From Alistipes sp. (lineage in GTDB: Bacteria; Bacteroidota; Bacteroidia; Bacteroidales; Rikenellaceae), in the NCBI GenBank assembly GCA_021201825.1, contig JAJQED010000003.1:134772-198771 (forward strand): a stretch of 64,000 nt of DNA, read 5' to 3'. Below, piece after piece: positions 52,700 to 61,901 of the stretch. The notes under the pieces were generated by a model. That model did not search any database. It was not told the origin of the DNA and saw nothing but the letters and a program-made list of their open reading frames with translations. Position 1 is the stretch's first letter. Each line of letters opens with the position of its first letter. The position numbers and the translations under genes were made by a program.

Positions 52700-53590
52700 A
52701 TGGATAAAGATATAAAGAGGACCGTTATCGGTATCGGGGAGATCCTATGGGATGTTTTTCCCGTGCGAAAGGTGCTCGGGGGAGCTCCGGCCAATTTCGC
52801 TTACCATATTTCGCAGTTCGGGCTTGAGGGGATCGCCGTGAGTGCCGTTGGCGACGATCCTTTTGGAAAGGAAATCATAGAAACTCTGGAAGAAAGGGGG
52901 ATGAAATTCCTGCTCGAACAGGTCGGCGCCCCTACGGGAACGGTTCAGGTGGAACTTTTAGGGGACGGTATACCCTCCTACACTATTACGGAGGAAGTGG
53001 CCTGGGACTATATATTCTTTTCGGACCGGATGGAGCGGCTCGCCAGTGAAGCATCCGCCGCCTGTTTCGGGACGCTGGCACAGCGTTGTCCCGACAGCCG
53101 GGAAACCATACGCCGGTTCCTTTCGGCCATGCCGGAGGGGAGCCTGCGGATTTTCGATATAAATCTGAGGGGCGATTATTACGATAAAGCCGTGATCGAA
53201 GAGTCCCTGCGGCTGGCGAACATGCTGAAAATTAACGACGAGGAGGTTAAGGTCGTTGCCGGAATGTTCGGGCTCAAGGGTTCCCTCGAGCAGGTCGCGG
53301 CAACGCTTCGGGAAAAGTTCGGGCTGGATATCGTAGTGCTTACCAAGGGTACTTCAGGCAGTTATGTGACGGACGGGGAGTCGGAGTCCGTGCTTCCCAC
53401 CCCGCAGGTGGACGTAGCCGACACGGTCGGGGCCGGTGACTCTTTCACGGCGGCATTCACGGCCGCCTATCTCCACGGATGGAACATAAGGGATGTCCAT
53501 CGGCTGGCCGTGGATGTCTCGGCTTATATTTGCGGCTGCCACGGGGCTATGCCGGTTCTTCCGGGGTCCCTGCGTGACGTGTTCATGTAA
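52700..53590 (+). CDS. PfkB-family sugar kinase (fructokinase-like)
   Basis: 296 residues. The N-terminal GEILWDVFPVRKVLGGAPAN with GGAPANFAYHISQFG and the C-terminal DTVGAGDSFTAAFTAAYLHG (catalytic Asp in GAGDSF) define the ribokinase/PfkB family. The pattern is that of bacterial fructokinases, though ribokinase-type specificity is not excluded. Cytoplasmic ATP-dependent sugar phosphorylation. It stands alone; no transporter gene is adjacent. Confidence 0.85.
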   Translation: MDKDIKRTVIGIGEILWDVFPVRKVLGGAPANFAYHISQFGLEGIAVSAVGDDPFGKEIIETLEERGMKFLLEQVGAPTGTVQVELLGDGIPSYTITEEVAWDYIFFSDRMERLASEASAACFGTLAQRCPDSRETIRRFLSAMPEGSLRIFDINLRGDYYDKAVIEESLRLANMLKINDEEVKVVAGMFGLKGSLEQVAATLREKFGLDIVVLTKGTSGSYVTDGESESVLPTPQVDVADTVGAGDSFTAAFTAAYLHGWNIRDVHRLAVDVSAYICGCHGAMPVLPGSLRDVFM

Positions 53591-53649
53591 CCGGGAGGAC
53601 GTTTGGTGCCTAATTTGCGTTTGCCCGGTAAACCGTTAAGGCAACCGCA

Positions 53650-54240
53650 ATGGCTAAAAAGACACCGGTCCAACGCAGGGACAGGGGATTGAAATACCTG
53701 CTCTATGGGACAATATTCCTGCTCGGCACGGCCGCCGGGATCGCGATAAGGCATTACTACAATATCCCGATGATAGAGAGTATCAATATCATCGACGTCG
53801 CCACACTTATCGTTACCATTTTCCTGGCGGTCTATATCCCCGGGGTCTTCGACCGGCAGATGGAGGTCCGCCAGGATAAAAAGGAGCTTATCGAACACCG
53901 TATCGGCGACCTGCAGGAACAGTTGCGTCAGGTGGACCGGCAGGTCCAGCGCGGGCAGTTGTCCGAAAAAGAAAGGGAGTTACTGATGAACTCCCTAGAG
54001 GTTGCGGCGAACCGCTTCGGCACTATAATAACCCTTTTCGATTACCTTGGACTCGACGATACCTTTACCGATGATACATCCCGAATCCGTGATCTGCTCT
54101 CCTCCCTATGTGACCTGCTGAATAAGGCCCGTCTCCGGGATGGGGATTATTCAGGGGAAGTGCGCCGGGAGGAAGAGCGCCTCTATAACGAGATCGACAA
54201 GCAGACCAGCCTGTTGGTATTCCGTATCAGCGATATCTGA
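53650..54240 (+). CDS. Two-span membrane protein with coiled coil, unknown function
   Basis: 196 residues. Span 1 (about 16-32, LLYGTIFLLGTAAGIAI), span 2 (about 47-64, VATLIVTIFLAVYIPGVF), then a charged coiled coil (KELIEHRIGDLQEQLRQVDR) and a helical C-terminal part. It has no known domain. The gap of 59 bp to the kinase gene permits cotranscription. It ends 12 bp from the convergent acidic gene. Confidence 0.65.
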   Translation: MAKKTPVQRRDRGLKYLLYGTIFLLGTAAGIAIRHYYNIPMIESINIIDVATLIVTIFLAVYIPGVFDRQMEVRQDKKELIEHRIGDLQEQLRQVDRQVQRGQLSEKERELLMNSLEVAANRFGTIITLFDYLGLDDTFTDDTSRIRDLLSSLCDLLNKARLRDGDYSGEVRREEERLYNEIDKQTSLLVFRISDI

Positions 54241-54251
54241 CTTTCGGGTTG

Positions 54252-54440
54252 TTATCCTATATCGAAATCGTCCTCGTGGTCGCCGAACATTCCGTTCGGT
54301 ACCCCGGGCCTTTCGTCGACCAGTACGTCGCTGTCGGGATCGTCATGGTAATTGGGTTCGTTGCGGCGTATCTCTTCCTGGATCCGGTCGGCCTCGAGTT
54401 CGAGGCTGTCTTCTTTCGGCTCTATTTTGTCGATGTCCAT
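54252..54440 (-). CDS. Small acidic protein following the aldehyde dehydrogenase
   Basis: 62 residues, highly acidic: MDIDKIEPKEDSLELEADRI, then a disordered Asp-rich tail (DHEDDFDIG). No domain known. It begins 7 bp after the aldehyde dehydrogenase stop, so the two are probably in one operon, which supports its being real. Confidence 0.6.
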   Translation of the reverse strand: MDIDKIEPKEDSLELEADRIQEEIRRNEPNYHDDPDSDVLVDERPGVPNGMFGDHEDDFDIG

Positions 54441-54447
54441 ACGAGTG

Positions 54448-55833
54448 TCAGTATGCCGCGTCCGGGGTTGTTACCCGGATGAGCTTCGGGTTCATAAATT
54501 CCAGTATACCGTATTCGGCATGTTCGCGGCCGTAACCCGAGTGCTTAACGCCCCCGAACGGGAATTGCGGCGCCAGACTGGTCACATGGTTAATATAAAT
54601 CATACCGGTTTCGATCTGCCGGGCTATCTTCACGGCCTCTTTTACGTCCGTTCCGAAAACTGTCCCGCCGAGGCCGAAGTCGGTGTCGTTGGCAAGCCTT
54701 ACCGCTTCTTCCATATCCTTGACGCTGTAGATAACCAACACCGGACCGAATATCTCCTCTTTGTAAGCATCGGTGCCTTGCTCGACCCCTGTGATGATAG
54801 TGGGTTGCATGAACGCGCCGGGACCGTCGATCCGTTTGCCTCCCAGGACGAGTTTTGCACCCTGATCTACCGCTTTAGCTACCTGTTCCAAAACTCCCTG
54901 GAGAGCTTTTTCGCTCGATAGGGGGCCGAGTTGGGTAGCCGGGTCCAGCGGGTCGCCGACCTTTATTTTTTCGAACAAGGCCTTGGCCTTGGCGGTGAAC
55001 TCCTCCGCCTTGTCTTCCGTAACGATTATGCGCTTGGGCGATATGCAAACCTGGCCCGCATTCCACAGCCTGCCCATGCAGGCCGTTTTAACGGCGGCAT
55101 CCAGGTCGGCATCCGGCATTACGATGAACGGGTCGCTGCCGCCCAGCTCGAGTGTCGACCGTTTAATATATTTCCCGGCCATCGAGGCGATGCTGGAACC
55201 GGCCGGTTCGCTGCCGGTAAGCGACACGCCTTTAATCCGCGGGTCGGCGACAAGTTCCGAAGCCTTTTCCCCGGGAATGAACAGGTTGGTATAGACACCC
55301 TCCGGCGTCCCGGCTGTCTTGAAGATCTGCTCCATCGTCTCGGCCGCCTGCGGTACGTTTGAGGCATGCTTCAACAAGATCGTATTGCCGCCCATGATTA
55401 TCGGGGCGGCGGAGCGGGTTATCTGGTAGAACGGGAAGTTCCACGGTTGTACGCTCAGTATCACCCCGATGGGTTCGTAGGTGATAAAAGCGCTTCCCGT
55501 ATCGGTATGGATCTGCCTGTCGGCGAGGATATCCTCCCCGTTCATCGCATAATAGTCGAAAATAGCCGCACATACGTCTATCTCCAGCTCCCCTTCGGCC
55601 GGCAGCTTGCCCATCTCGGTGGTAAAGAGCCGGGCCAGTTCGCTTTTGCGTTCCCGCAGGATATTGGCAACCATGTGGAGCAACTGCGCCCGCTGCCCGA
55701 ACGGCGTCTTTTTCCATGTGCGGAACGCCTGGTCCGCCTTTGTTACTAGTTCTTCGACCTGCCCGTCGGACATGACGTCGAACTCTTTATCTACTTTTCC
55801 CGTGGCCGGGTTTACGGTTTTGATACTTGACAT
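54448..55833 (-). CDS. NAD(P)-dependent aldehyde dehydrogenase (succinate-semialdehyde type)
   Basis: 461 residues. Catalytic Cys263 (NAGQVCISPKR) and Glu229 (LELGGSDPFIV) are both present, with cofactor-binding LTGSEPAGSSIA and PWNFPFYQ. The sequence fits the YneI/GabD-like succinate-semialdehyde dehydrogenase group. Substrate not certain. A small acidic gene follows by 7 bp. Confidence 0.87.
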   Translation of the reverse strand: MSSIKTVNPATGKVDKEFDVMSDGQVEELVTKADQAFRTWKKTPFGQRAQLLHMVANILRERKSELARLFTTEMGKLPAEGELEIDVCAAIFDYYAMNGEDILADRQIHTDTGSAFITYEPIGVILSVQPWNFPFYQITRSAAPIIMGGNTILLKHASNVPQAAETMEQIFKTAGTPEGVYTNLFIPGEKASELVADPRIKGVSLTGSEPAGSSIASMAGKYIKRSTLELGGSDPFIVMPDADLDAAVKTACMGRLWNAGQVCISPKRIIVTEDKAEEFTAKAKALFEKIKVGDPLDPATQLGPLSSEKALQGVLEQVAKAVDQGAKLVLGGKRIDGPGAFMQPTIITGVEQGTDAYKEEIFGPVLVIYSVKDMEEAVRLANDTDFGLGGTVFGTDVKEAVKIARQIETGMIYINHVTSLAPQFPFGGVKHSGYGREHAEYGILEFMNPKLIRVTTPDAAY

Positions 55834-55955
55834 ATAATTATGTTTTTGATTTTCGGTGGTGTTCCCGAACTGTTAAACTTTCAAAAACTTAGCCATAAAG
55901 CCCGGCGGACGGCGGTTTTATTTTTTCTTATTTTAAACAAAAAAGGTTAAGTTAT

Positions 55956-55987
55956 TTTGTATTGCCTAAAAATATTTATTTATTTTG
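55956..55987 (+). promoter_or_regulatory. Probable promoter of the oxidoreductase/DUF1080 operon
   Basis: TTTG (55956-55959), 20 nt, TTATTTTG (55980-55987), one mismatch in the -7 box, in a very AT-rich stretch. Confidence 0.5.
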
Positions 55988-56039
55988 TCTATATTTATAA
56001 GCTTTCTTAGAAATAATCTGAATAATACCCAAAACAGAG

Positions 56040-57290
56040 ATGAAGAGAAGACAGTTCATCAAAACTTTTGCGGGACTAACCGCTCTTACCGTAGTTCCCC
56101 GCCATGTATTGGGCAATGGTTTCGTTGCCCCGAGCGACCAGTTGACCAAAGGTGTGATCGGGGTCGGCAATATGGGCCGGGGGCACTTCGGATATGCCGG
56201 AACCCGCCTTACCGCCATTTGCGATGTGGATACCAACCGCCTCGACGCCGCCCTTATCCAGGCCGGCGGTAACGTAAAGACCTATCATAATTACCGGGAC
56301 CTGATCGAGGACCCGAACGTGGATATCGTCCATATAGCCACACCCCCTCACTGGCACGGCATAATGGCCGCCGAGGCGGCGAAAGCCGGCAAGGACATCT
56401 GGTGCGAAAAACCGATGACCCGCACCATCGGTGAGGGTAAGAAAGTTATGGAATACGTTCGCCAGAACGGTAATATTTTCCGGCTGAATACCTGGTTCCG
56501 CTTCGCCGATACTTTCTACGGGATGGACACTACGGTGGCGAAGATAAAAAAACTGGTGGACAGCGGTATGCTCGGCTGGCCGCTGAAAGTTACGATCAGC
56601 AAACATACCGGGTTCAACTGGAAATTCTTCTGGGTTGGCAAGGAACAGCTCGAGGAGCAGCCCGTGCCCAAAGAGCTGGACTACGATATGTGGCTGGGTC
56701 CGGCGCCATACAAACCGTATAACCAACACCGTACCCACAATACGTTTCGTGGTTATTGGGATTACGACGGCGGCGGTCTCGGCGATATGGGACAGCATTA
56801 TATCGACCCCGTGCAGTACCTGCTCGGCAAGGACGATACCAGTCCCGTGCTGGTTGAGATTGACGCTCCGCAACAACATTCGGATGCTGTCGGCACCTGG
56901 CGCAAGATAGAATATACATATGACGACGGCTGTAAGATAATCCTTTACGGTGAGGATCACGGCAGTCCCGACGACGCATATATCGAGGGTCCCGGAGGCA
57001 AGGTCTATCCCGGTTTCCGTTGCGATATCCCCGACTGGGAACGCAAACTTGCACAGTTCCCCGAGCCTGTTCCCCAACAGACGGATTTCGTGGAGTGTGT
57101 CCGTACCCGTAAGAAATTCGTCCTCAACGAGCAGAACGGCTTCCGTTCGAGCACCATCGTCAATATGGGCGTTATAGCCCTGCGGTTGGGCCGCAGTCTG
57201 CGATTCGACCCGCAGAAGCTGGAATTTATCGGTGACGACGCCGCGAACAGACTGTTAGACGAACTGATGCGCTCGCCGTGGAAAATTTAG
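56040..57290 (+). CDS. Gfo/Idh/MocA-family oxidoreductase with twin-arginine signal
   Basis: 416 residues. The N-terminus MKRRQFIKTFAGLTAL is a Tat signal. The NAD-binding GVIGVGNMGRGHFGYAG (about 38-54) and the sugar oxidoreductase WCEKPMTRT (121-129, Lys124) are complete, with GGGLGDMGQHYIDPVQYLLG at about 240-260. These enzymes oxidise a sugar hydroxyl to a ketone with bound or free NAD. The following gene encodes DUF1080 domains, so a 3-keto-glycoside function is proposed. tatAC is present in this window. The start is well defined by the signal peptide. Confidence 0.9.
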   Translation: MKRRQFIKTFAGLTALTVVPRHVLGNGFVAPSDQLTKGVIGVGNMGRGHFGYAGTRLTAICDVDTNRLDAALIQAGGNVKTYHNYRDLIEDPNVDIVHIATPPHWHGIMAAEAAKAGKDIWCEKPMTRTIGEGKKVMEYVRQNGNIFRLNTWFRFADTFYGMDTTVAKIKKLVDSGMLGWPLKVTISKHTGFNWKFFWVGKEQLEEQPVPKELDYDMWLGPAPYKPYNQHRTHNTFRGYWDYDGGGLGDMGQHYIDPVQYLLGKDDTSPVLVEIDAPQQHSDAVGTWRKIEYTYDDGCKIILYGEDHGSPDDAYIEGPGGKVYPGFRCDIPDWERKLAQFPEPVPQQTDFVECVRTRKKFVLNEQNGFRSSTIVNMGVIALRLGRSLRFDPQKLEFIGDDAANRLLDELMRSPWKI

Positions 57291-57315
57291 CATACCAGAA
57301 AAATCTCATCCGACC

Positions 57316-60300
57316 ATGAAAAGAACGATTCTACTTATATTATTGCTGGCAACGGGCATCTGTACCGCCCCGGCCCAGCTGAGTTCCAACCGGACGGCCA
57401 ATACGATGGTCTCCGATGCGCTGGCGATGCTCCCGGCAAAGGATGCCGCGACGCTGGACATTGCCATGGGCGACCTTGTCGCCACGGGTGCGACCGGGAT
57501 GGAGCTTCTTACCGGGATGTTCGACAATGTGAACAATGTCCCCGTAAATTATGCCCTTAACGGCCTTTGCTATTATGTAACCGGCGACAACGGGAACGAG
57601 GCGGCCAGGGCCGTATATGAGCAGGGTATCATAGCCGGGCTCGGCAAGGCTGCGGACACCGAGGTCAAACGATTCTATATCCAGGCCCTTGCCCGGGCCG
57701 GGTCCGATACGAGTGTGCCGGTCCTGGTAAATTATATTACCGACGGGCAGTTGGGCGAACCTGCCTTATACGCCCTTGCGGTTATCGGTACGCCGGATGC
57801 CCGGCAGGCGGTGAAAAACGCCGTGATGGATGGTCAGGGCGAGGCGACCGCCCTTGCGGATGCCGCCGGCTATATGCGGCTGGAGGGCATTTACCCGCAG
57901 CTGGAGAAATGGTTGAGCGACGGCAGTGCTGACACCGGAGCGGTCTATTACGCTATGGCCGGTACCGGGGAAAAGAAAGCGGTCGACAGGCTGAGTGCGA
58001 TCACCCGGTCGGAGAATTTCTCTGACGCTACGGGCTCCGCAATCTTCGCCTATGAGGCGGCACTCGTTAATTATATGGATACCGACAGGGGCGACGCCGC
58101 AAAGCGGGCAAAAAAATTAATGGGCGACGCCAAATCTAAAGGGAAAAATTCCCGCGCCATTGCCGCTTTCGAAATATATGCGGCGGCCGGCGGAAAGAAC
58201 CTCGACAAGGAAGTCCTAAAGGCACTTGACGACCCCGACCGCAGCTACAGGGCCGGAATGCTCGGGGTGATCTCGGCTTACGCCGATAAATCGCTCCTGG
58301 ACCGGGTTGCCGCTAAATCGGCCAATCTTAAGGACAGTGAAGCCCGGGCGGACGCTTTCCATTTTATAGCCTCGAACAGCGACGGTTACGGGGATTATTT
58401 CGCAAGTTATGTAACCGGCACCGACGAAGAGACATCTATTGCGGCTATCGAAGCGCTCTCTTTGAACAAGTCTTACCCGATCGCGGCGGTTATGCTCGAA
58501 GTAATGGCCGGGGATGCGTCTGCGCGGGTTATCGATGCTGCCACCTCGGCACTGCTGTCGGCAAATTTCCATGGGGAGGAGCTGGGTGTCGCGGAGGCAT
58601 ATTCTTCGGCCGGTAGTTATGGGAAAGCGGCGATACTTACGGTATTAGGTGCTAGGCAGTTGGCCGAATTCGCTCCGTTGGTTATCGAGGCAACGGCAGA
58701 CCAAACTCCCGAAATATCTTCCGCCGCTTATATCGCGTTGCCGGGTGTATCTGGAAACATAGAGCTGCCGACCCTTTTCGGGATGCTTGACAAGGCACCC
58801 CGTGAGGCGATACCTTGTGTGCAGGATGCTATCCTGAATGCCACTTACGGAATGGACGGGGATGCTAAACTGAATCTCTTCCGTAGTAATATGGATAAAT
58901 CATCTAACAAACAGTCCTACTACAGGCTACTGGCTTCTACCGGAATGCCGGCGGCACTCGAAATGGTGCAGGATGCCTATTCGAGCGAGAACGCCGGGGG
59001 GAAAGCGGAAATAGTCAGTGCTTTCTCTGCCACCGCCGGAACGGAAGCCGCCGAATACCTATTTAAGATCGCACAACAGGACGGAAACCAGCAGGCCCTG
59101 CATGCGTTCGTGAATTCCATCGCTTCCGCAGACCTTACTCCGGAACGCAAACTGCTGAAATACCGTGCGGCCACTGAATTGGCTACGGACGGCACCGTGC
59201 GCTCTTATATAGCAATGGAAGCGGGTAACCTGCCGATATTCCAGGCACTCATTTTCTGCGGGGAGTTCCTCGAAGACAGCGATGCCGGCGTACGGGATAT
59301 GGCTGCGCAAGGGGTTATGAACATCGCCCTGGCCAACACGGATTGGTACGGGCCGGTAGTGCGCGGATTGCTCGATAAAGCCAGCGGTGCACTGTCGAAT
59401 CCGGATGCCAGCTACCTCCGTCAGGCTATCGCTAACCATATGGCGGAGATACCCTCCGAGGGCGGTTTTGTTTCCTTATTTAACGGCGTGGACCTTACCG
59501 GATGGAAAGGTATCGTGGAGAACCCGATCGCCCGTGCCGCAATGGACGAAAAGGAGCTGGCCCGCAAACAGGCCGAAGCGGACGAATTGATGCGGCGGAA
59601 CTGGACTGTCGAGAACGGCTCGATAGTCTATATCGGGGACGGTTACGACAATATCTGTACCGAGGGCATGTACGGTGATATAGAGATGTATATGGACTGG
59701 ATGCTCTATCCCGAGGATGCCGAAGCCGACGGCGGGGTATACTTACGCGGGACTCCTCAGGTGCAGATATGGCGTACCGACCGCCTCGATGTAGGCGCCC
59801 AGGTCGGCTCCGGGGGGTTGTACAATAATGCCGTCAACCCGAGCGAACCGCTTGTATATGCCGATAATCCGACCGGTGAGTGGAATACGTTCCGCATCGT
59901 GATGAAAGGCGAAAGGGTGAGCGTATGGTTGAACGGCGATCTGGTTACTGACAATGTTCCCCTCGAGAACTTCTGGGACCGCAGCCGTCCCGTATTCCCT
60001 GTGGAGCAGATCGAGCTCCAGGGCCATACCACCCGGATCGCACATAAAAATATTTACATAAAGGAATTACCCATGGTCGAACCTTACGAGGTGGGCGAGC
60101 AGGAACGTGCCGAGGGCTTCGAGCCCTTGTTCGACGGCCTGACGCTGGATAAATGGTACGGAAATACGGCCGATTACATTGCCGAGGACGGGAATATCGT
60201 CCTGTATCCCTCTCACGGAAGCGGAGGCAACCTGTATACGAAAGAAAAATTCGGCGACTTTATATTGAGGTTCGAGTTCATGCTCACTCCCGGTGCGAAT

Positions 60301-60690
60301 AACGGAATCGGGATCCGCACCCCGGACGAGGGGGACCCGGCTTACGTCGGCATGGAGATACAGATACTGGATGACGACGACCCGATATATGCCAACCTCG
60401 AAGAATACCAATACCACGGGTCAGTTTACGGGGTTATCCCGGCCAAGCGGGGGCACCTCAAACCGCTCGGGGAATGGAACTATGAAGAGATATATGCCAA
60501 CGGCAACCATATCCGGGTCACTCTTAACGGGGTGGTTATAGTGGACGGCGATATCGCCGAGGCCTCGAAGAACGGTACGCTCGACGGGAAAGGTCATGCG
60601 GGCCTCAAGAACAAACAGGGCCACGTCGCGTTCCTCGGCCACGGCTCGCTCGTAAAGTTCCGTAACCTGAGGATCAAGAGACTCGATTGA
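57316..60690 (+). CDS. Large secreted protein: HEAT repeats plus two DUF1080 domains
   Basis: 1124 residues with signal peptide MKRTILLILLLATGICTAPA. Residues 25-700 are alpha-helical repeats of HEAT/ARM type, in which each unit holds phrases like ARQAVKNAVMDGQGEATALA. Two jelly-roll DUF1080 (PF06439) domains follow: 716 to about 915 (GGFVSLFNGVDLTGWKGI, GVYLRGTPQVQIWR) and 933-1124 (EGFEPLFDGLTLDKWYGN, NGIGIRTPDEGDPAYVGMEI). DUF1080 proteins are described as 3-keto-disaccharide hydrolases. It begins 25 bp after the oxidoreductase stop. The HEAT part probably presents the enzymes to a partner or a glycan; this is inferred. Confidence 0.85.
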   Translation: MKRTILLILLLATGICTAPAQLSSNRTANTMVSDALAMLPAKDAATLDIAMGDLVATGATGMELLTGMFDNVNNVPVNYALNGLCYYVTGDNGNEAARAVYEQGIIAGLGKAADTEVKRFYIQALARAGSDTSVPVLVNYITDGQLGEPALYALAVIGTPDARQAVKNAVMDGQGEATALADAAGYMRLEGIYPQLEKWLSDGSADTGAVYYAMAGTGEKKAVDRLSAITRSENFSDATGSAIFAYEAALVNYMDTDRGDAAKRAKKLMGDAKSKGKNSRAIAAFEIYAAAGGKNLDKEVLKALDDPDRSYRAGMLGVISAYADKSLLDRVAAKSANLKDSEARADAFHFIASNSDGYGDYFASYVTGTDEETSIAAIEALSLNKSYPIAAVMLEVMAGDASARVIDAATSALLSANFHGEELGVAEAYSSAGSYGKAAILTVLGARQLAEFAPLVIEATADQTPEISSAAYIALPGVSGNIELPTLFGMLDKAPREAIPCVQDAILNATYGMDGDAKLNLFRSNMDKSSNKQSYYRLLASTGMPAALEMVQDAYSSENAGGKAEIVSAFSATAGTEAAEYLFKIAQQDGNQQALHAFVNSIASADLTPERKLLKYRAATELATDGTVRSYIAMEAGNLPIFQALIFCGEFLEDSDAGVRDMAAQGVMNIALANTDWYGPVVRGLLDKASGALSNPDASYLRQAIANHMAEIPSEGGFVSLFNGVDLTGWKGIVENPIARAAMDEKELARKQAEADELMRRNWTVENGSIVYIGDGYDNICTEGMYGDIEMYMDWMLYPEDAEADGGVYLRGTPQVQIWRTDRLDVGAQVGSGGLYNNAVNPSEPLVYADNPTGEWNTFRIVMKGERVSVWLNGDLVTDNVPLENFWDRSRPVFPVEQIELQGHTTRIAHKNIYIKELPMVEPYEVGEQERAEGFEPLFDGLTLDKWYGNTADYIAEDGNIVLYPSHGSGGNLYTKEKFGDFILRFEFMLTPGANNGIGIRTPDEGDPAYVGMEIQILDDDDPIYANLEEYQYHGSVYGVIPAKRGHLKPLGEWNYEEIYANGNHIRVTLNGVVIVDGDIAEASKNGTLDGKGHAGLKNKQGHVAFLGHGSLVKFRNLRIKRLD

Positions 60691-60713
60691 AACCCGTAAA
60701 AAGTGGGATGAAG

Positions 60714-60738
60714 TACCGCCGGGAATATCCCGGCGGTA
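60714..60738 (+). terminator. Terminator of the DUF1080 operon
   Basis: 11-bp stem: arms TACCGCCGGGA (60714-60724) and TCCCGGCGGTA (60728-60738), then TTTGTTTT. Confidence 0.9.
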
Positions 60739-60823
60739 TTTGTTTTATCGGCATCGGTAAAATTACGGACGATAAGGCTTTATACTTATCTTCGCGTAAG
60801 TCTAAATCCTCTCTTTTAGGCTT

Positions 60824-60863
60824 TTTACCGTATTGATGTTTACCGTACTTCGGCCCAACTTTG
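60824..60863 (+). promoter_or_regulatory. pst promoter region with direct repeats
   Basis: The 9-mer TTTACCGTA occurs at 60824-60832 and 60839-60847, 15 bp apart. A -7-like CAACTTTG follows at 60856-60863. This would suit a Pho-type regulator; the link to phosphate is from the downstream genes. Confidence 0.45.
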
Positions 60864-60887
60864 CCTTGTTATAGAAATACGTGGAAT

Positions 60888-61901
60888 ATGAATAGACCGG
60901 TTCAGTTCATAAAAACGGCCATAGTGCTGGCAGGGTGTGCTCTGGCGCTTTCCTGCGGGAATAACCGCAAGGCTCCCGAGGGGGAATTGCAGGGCGAAAT
61001 ATCCCTTTCGGGCGCGTTCGCGCTCTATCCGCTGGCCGTCAAGTGGGCCGACGAATTCCGCAAGCTCCATCCGTACGTAAAGATAGACATTTCCGCCGGA
61101 GGAGCGGGCAAGGGAATGACGGACGCCCTGGCGCAGGTCGTCGACCTGGGCATGGTCTCCCGTGACGTTTACGATTCGGAGGTTGCCAAGGGGGCCCTGG
61201 CTTTCGCTGTGGCAAAGGATGCAGTGGTCGCTACGATCAACGCCGACAACCCGGTACTGGAAAAGTTGCTCGAAACCGGGCTTACACAGCAGAATGCCGT
61301 CAGATTGTGGATAACTGAAGATATAACGATATGGGGCCAGTTGACCGGGACGCCGGACGATACCCCGGTACACGTATATACCCGGTCGGATGCGTGCGGC
61401 GCGGCCGAAACGTGGGCCCAGTGGCTCGGGGCGACCCAGGAGGACCTGGGCGGCACGGCCGTTTTCGGGGACCCCGGCGTTGCCATGGCCGTCCAGAAAG
61501 ACAAGCTGGCGATCGGGCTCAATAACCTTTCCTACGCTTACGACGAAAATACGCGGCTGCCGAATCCGGGTATAGTGGTTATGCCCATAGATGTGGACGG
61601 GAACGGCCGCGTGGACGACTACGAAAGGTTTTATGCCACCAAAGACGATATTATCGAAGCCATAGCAAACGACAGGTATCCGTCGCCTCCGGCACGGGAT
61701 CTTTATCTCGTCTCGAACGGCGTACCGCAGAATCCGGTAGTTATCGAATTCCTGCGCTTTATCCTGACCGAGGGCCAGCAATACAACGTGCCGTCGGGAT
61801 TCATCGGCCTGTCACAGGATAAGCTTGATGCCGGGCTGGCATTGCTTCCTGCCGAGGCGCTGTCCGTGGAACCTGTCGAAGAAGAAGAGACTGCAGAATG
61901 A
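60888..61901 (+). CDS. pstS: Phosphate ABC transporter substrate-binding lipoprotein
   Basis: 337 residues. Lipobox LAGC (Cys17), or a second Cys at 23 (ALSC). The PBP-like fold has the start GEISLSGAFALYPLAVKWAD, a phosphate-binding loop SAGGAGKGMTDAL, and later TRSDACGAAETWAQWL. The ATG at 60888 yields the proper signal peptide. pstC overlaps by 4 bp (ATGA). Confidence 0.92.
   Translation: MNRPVQFIKTAIVLAGCALALSCGNNRKAPEGELQGEISLSGAFALYPLAVKWADEFRKLHPYVKIDISAGGAGKGMTDALAQVVDLGMVSRDVYDSEVAKGALAFAVAKDAVVATINADNPVLEKLLETGLTQQNAVRLWITEDITIWGQLTGTPDDTPVHVYTRSDACGAAETWAQWLGATQEDLGGTAVFGDPGVAMAVQKDKLAIGLNNLSYAYDENTRLPNPGIVVMPIDVDGNGRVDDYERFYATKDDIIEAIANDRYPSPPARDLYLVSNGVPQNPVVIEFLRFILTEGQQYNVPSGFIGLSQDKLDAGLALLPAEALSVEPVEEEETAE

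Noticed and set aside
60840..61781. Minus-strand open frame of 313 codons opposite pstS
   Set aside because: Antisense shadow of pstS, which has clear homology features and operon coupling.
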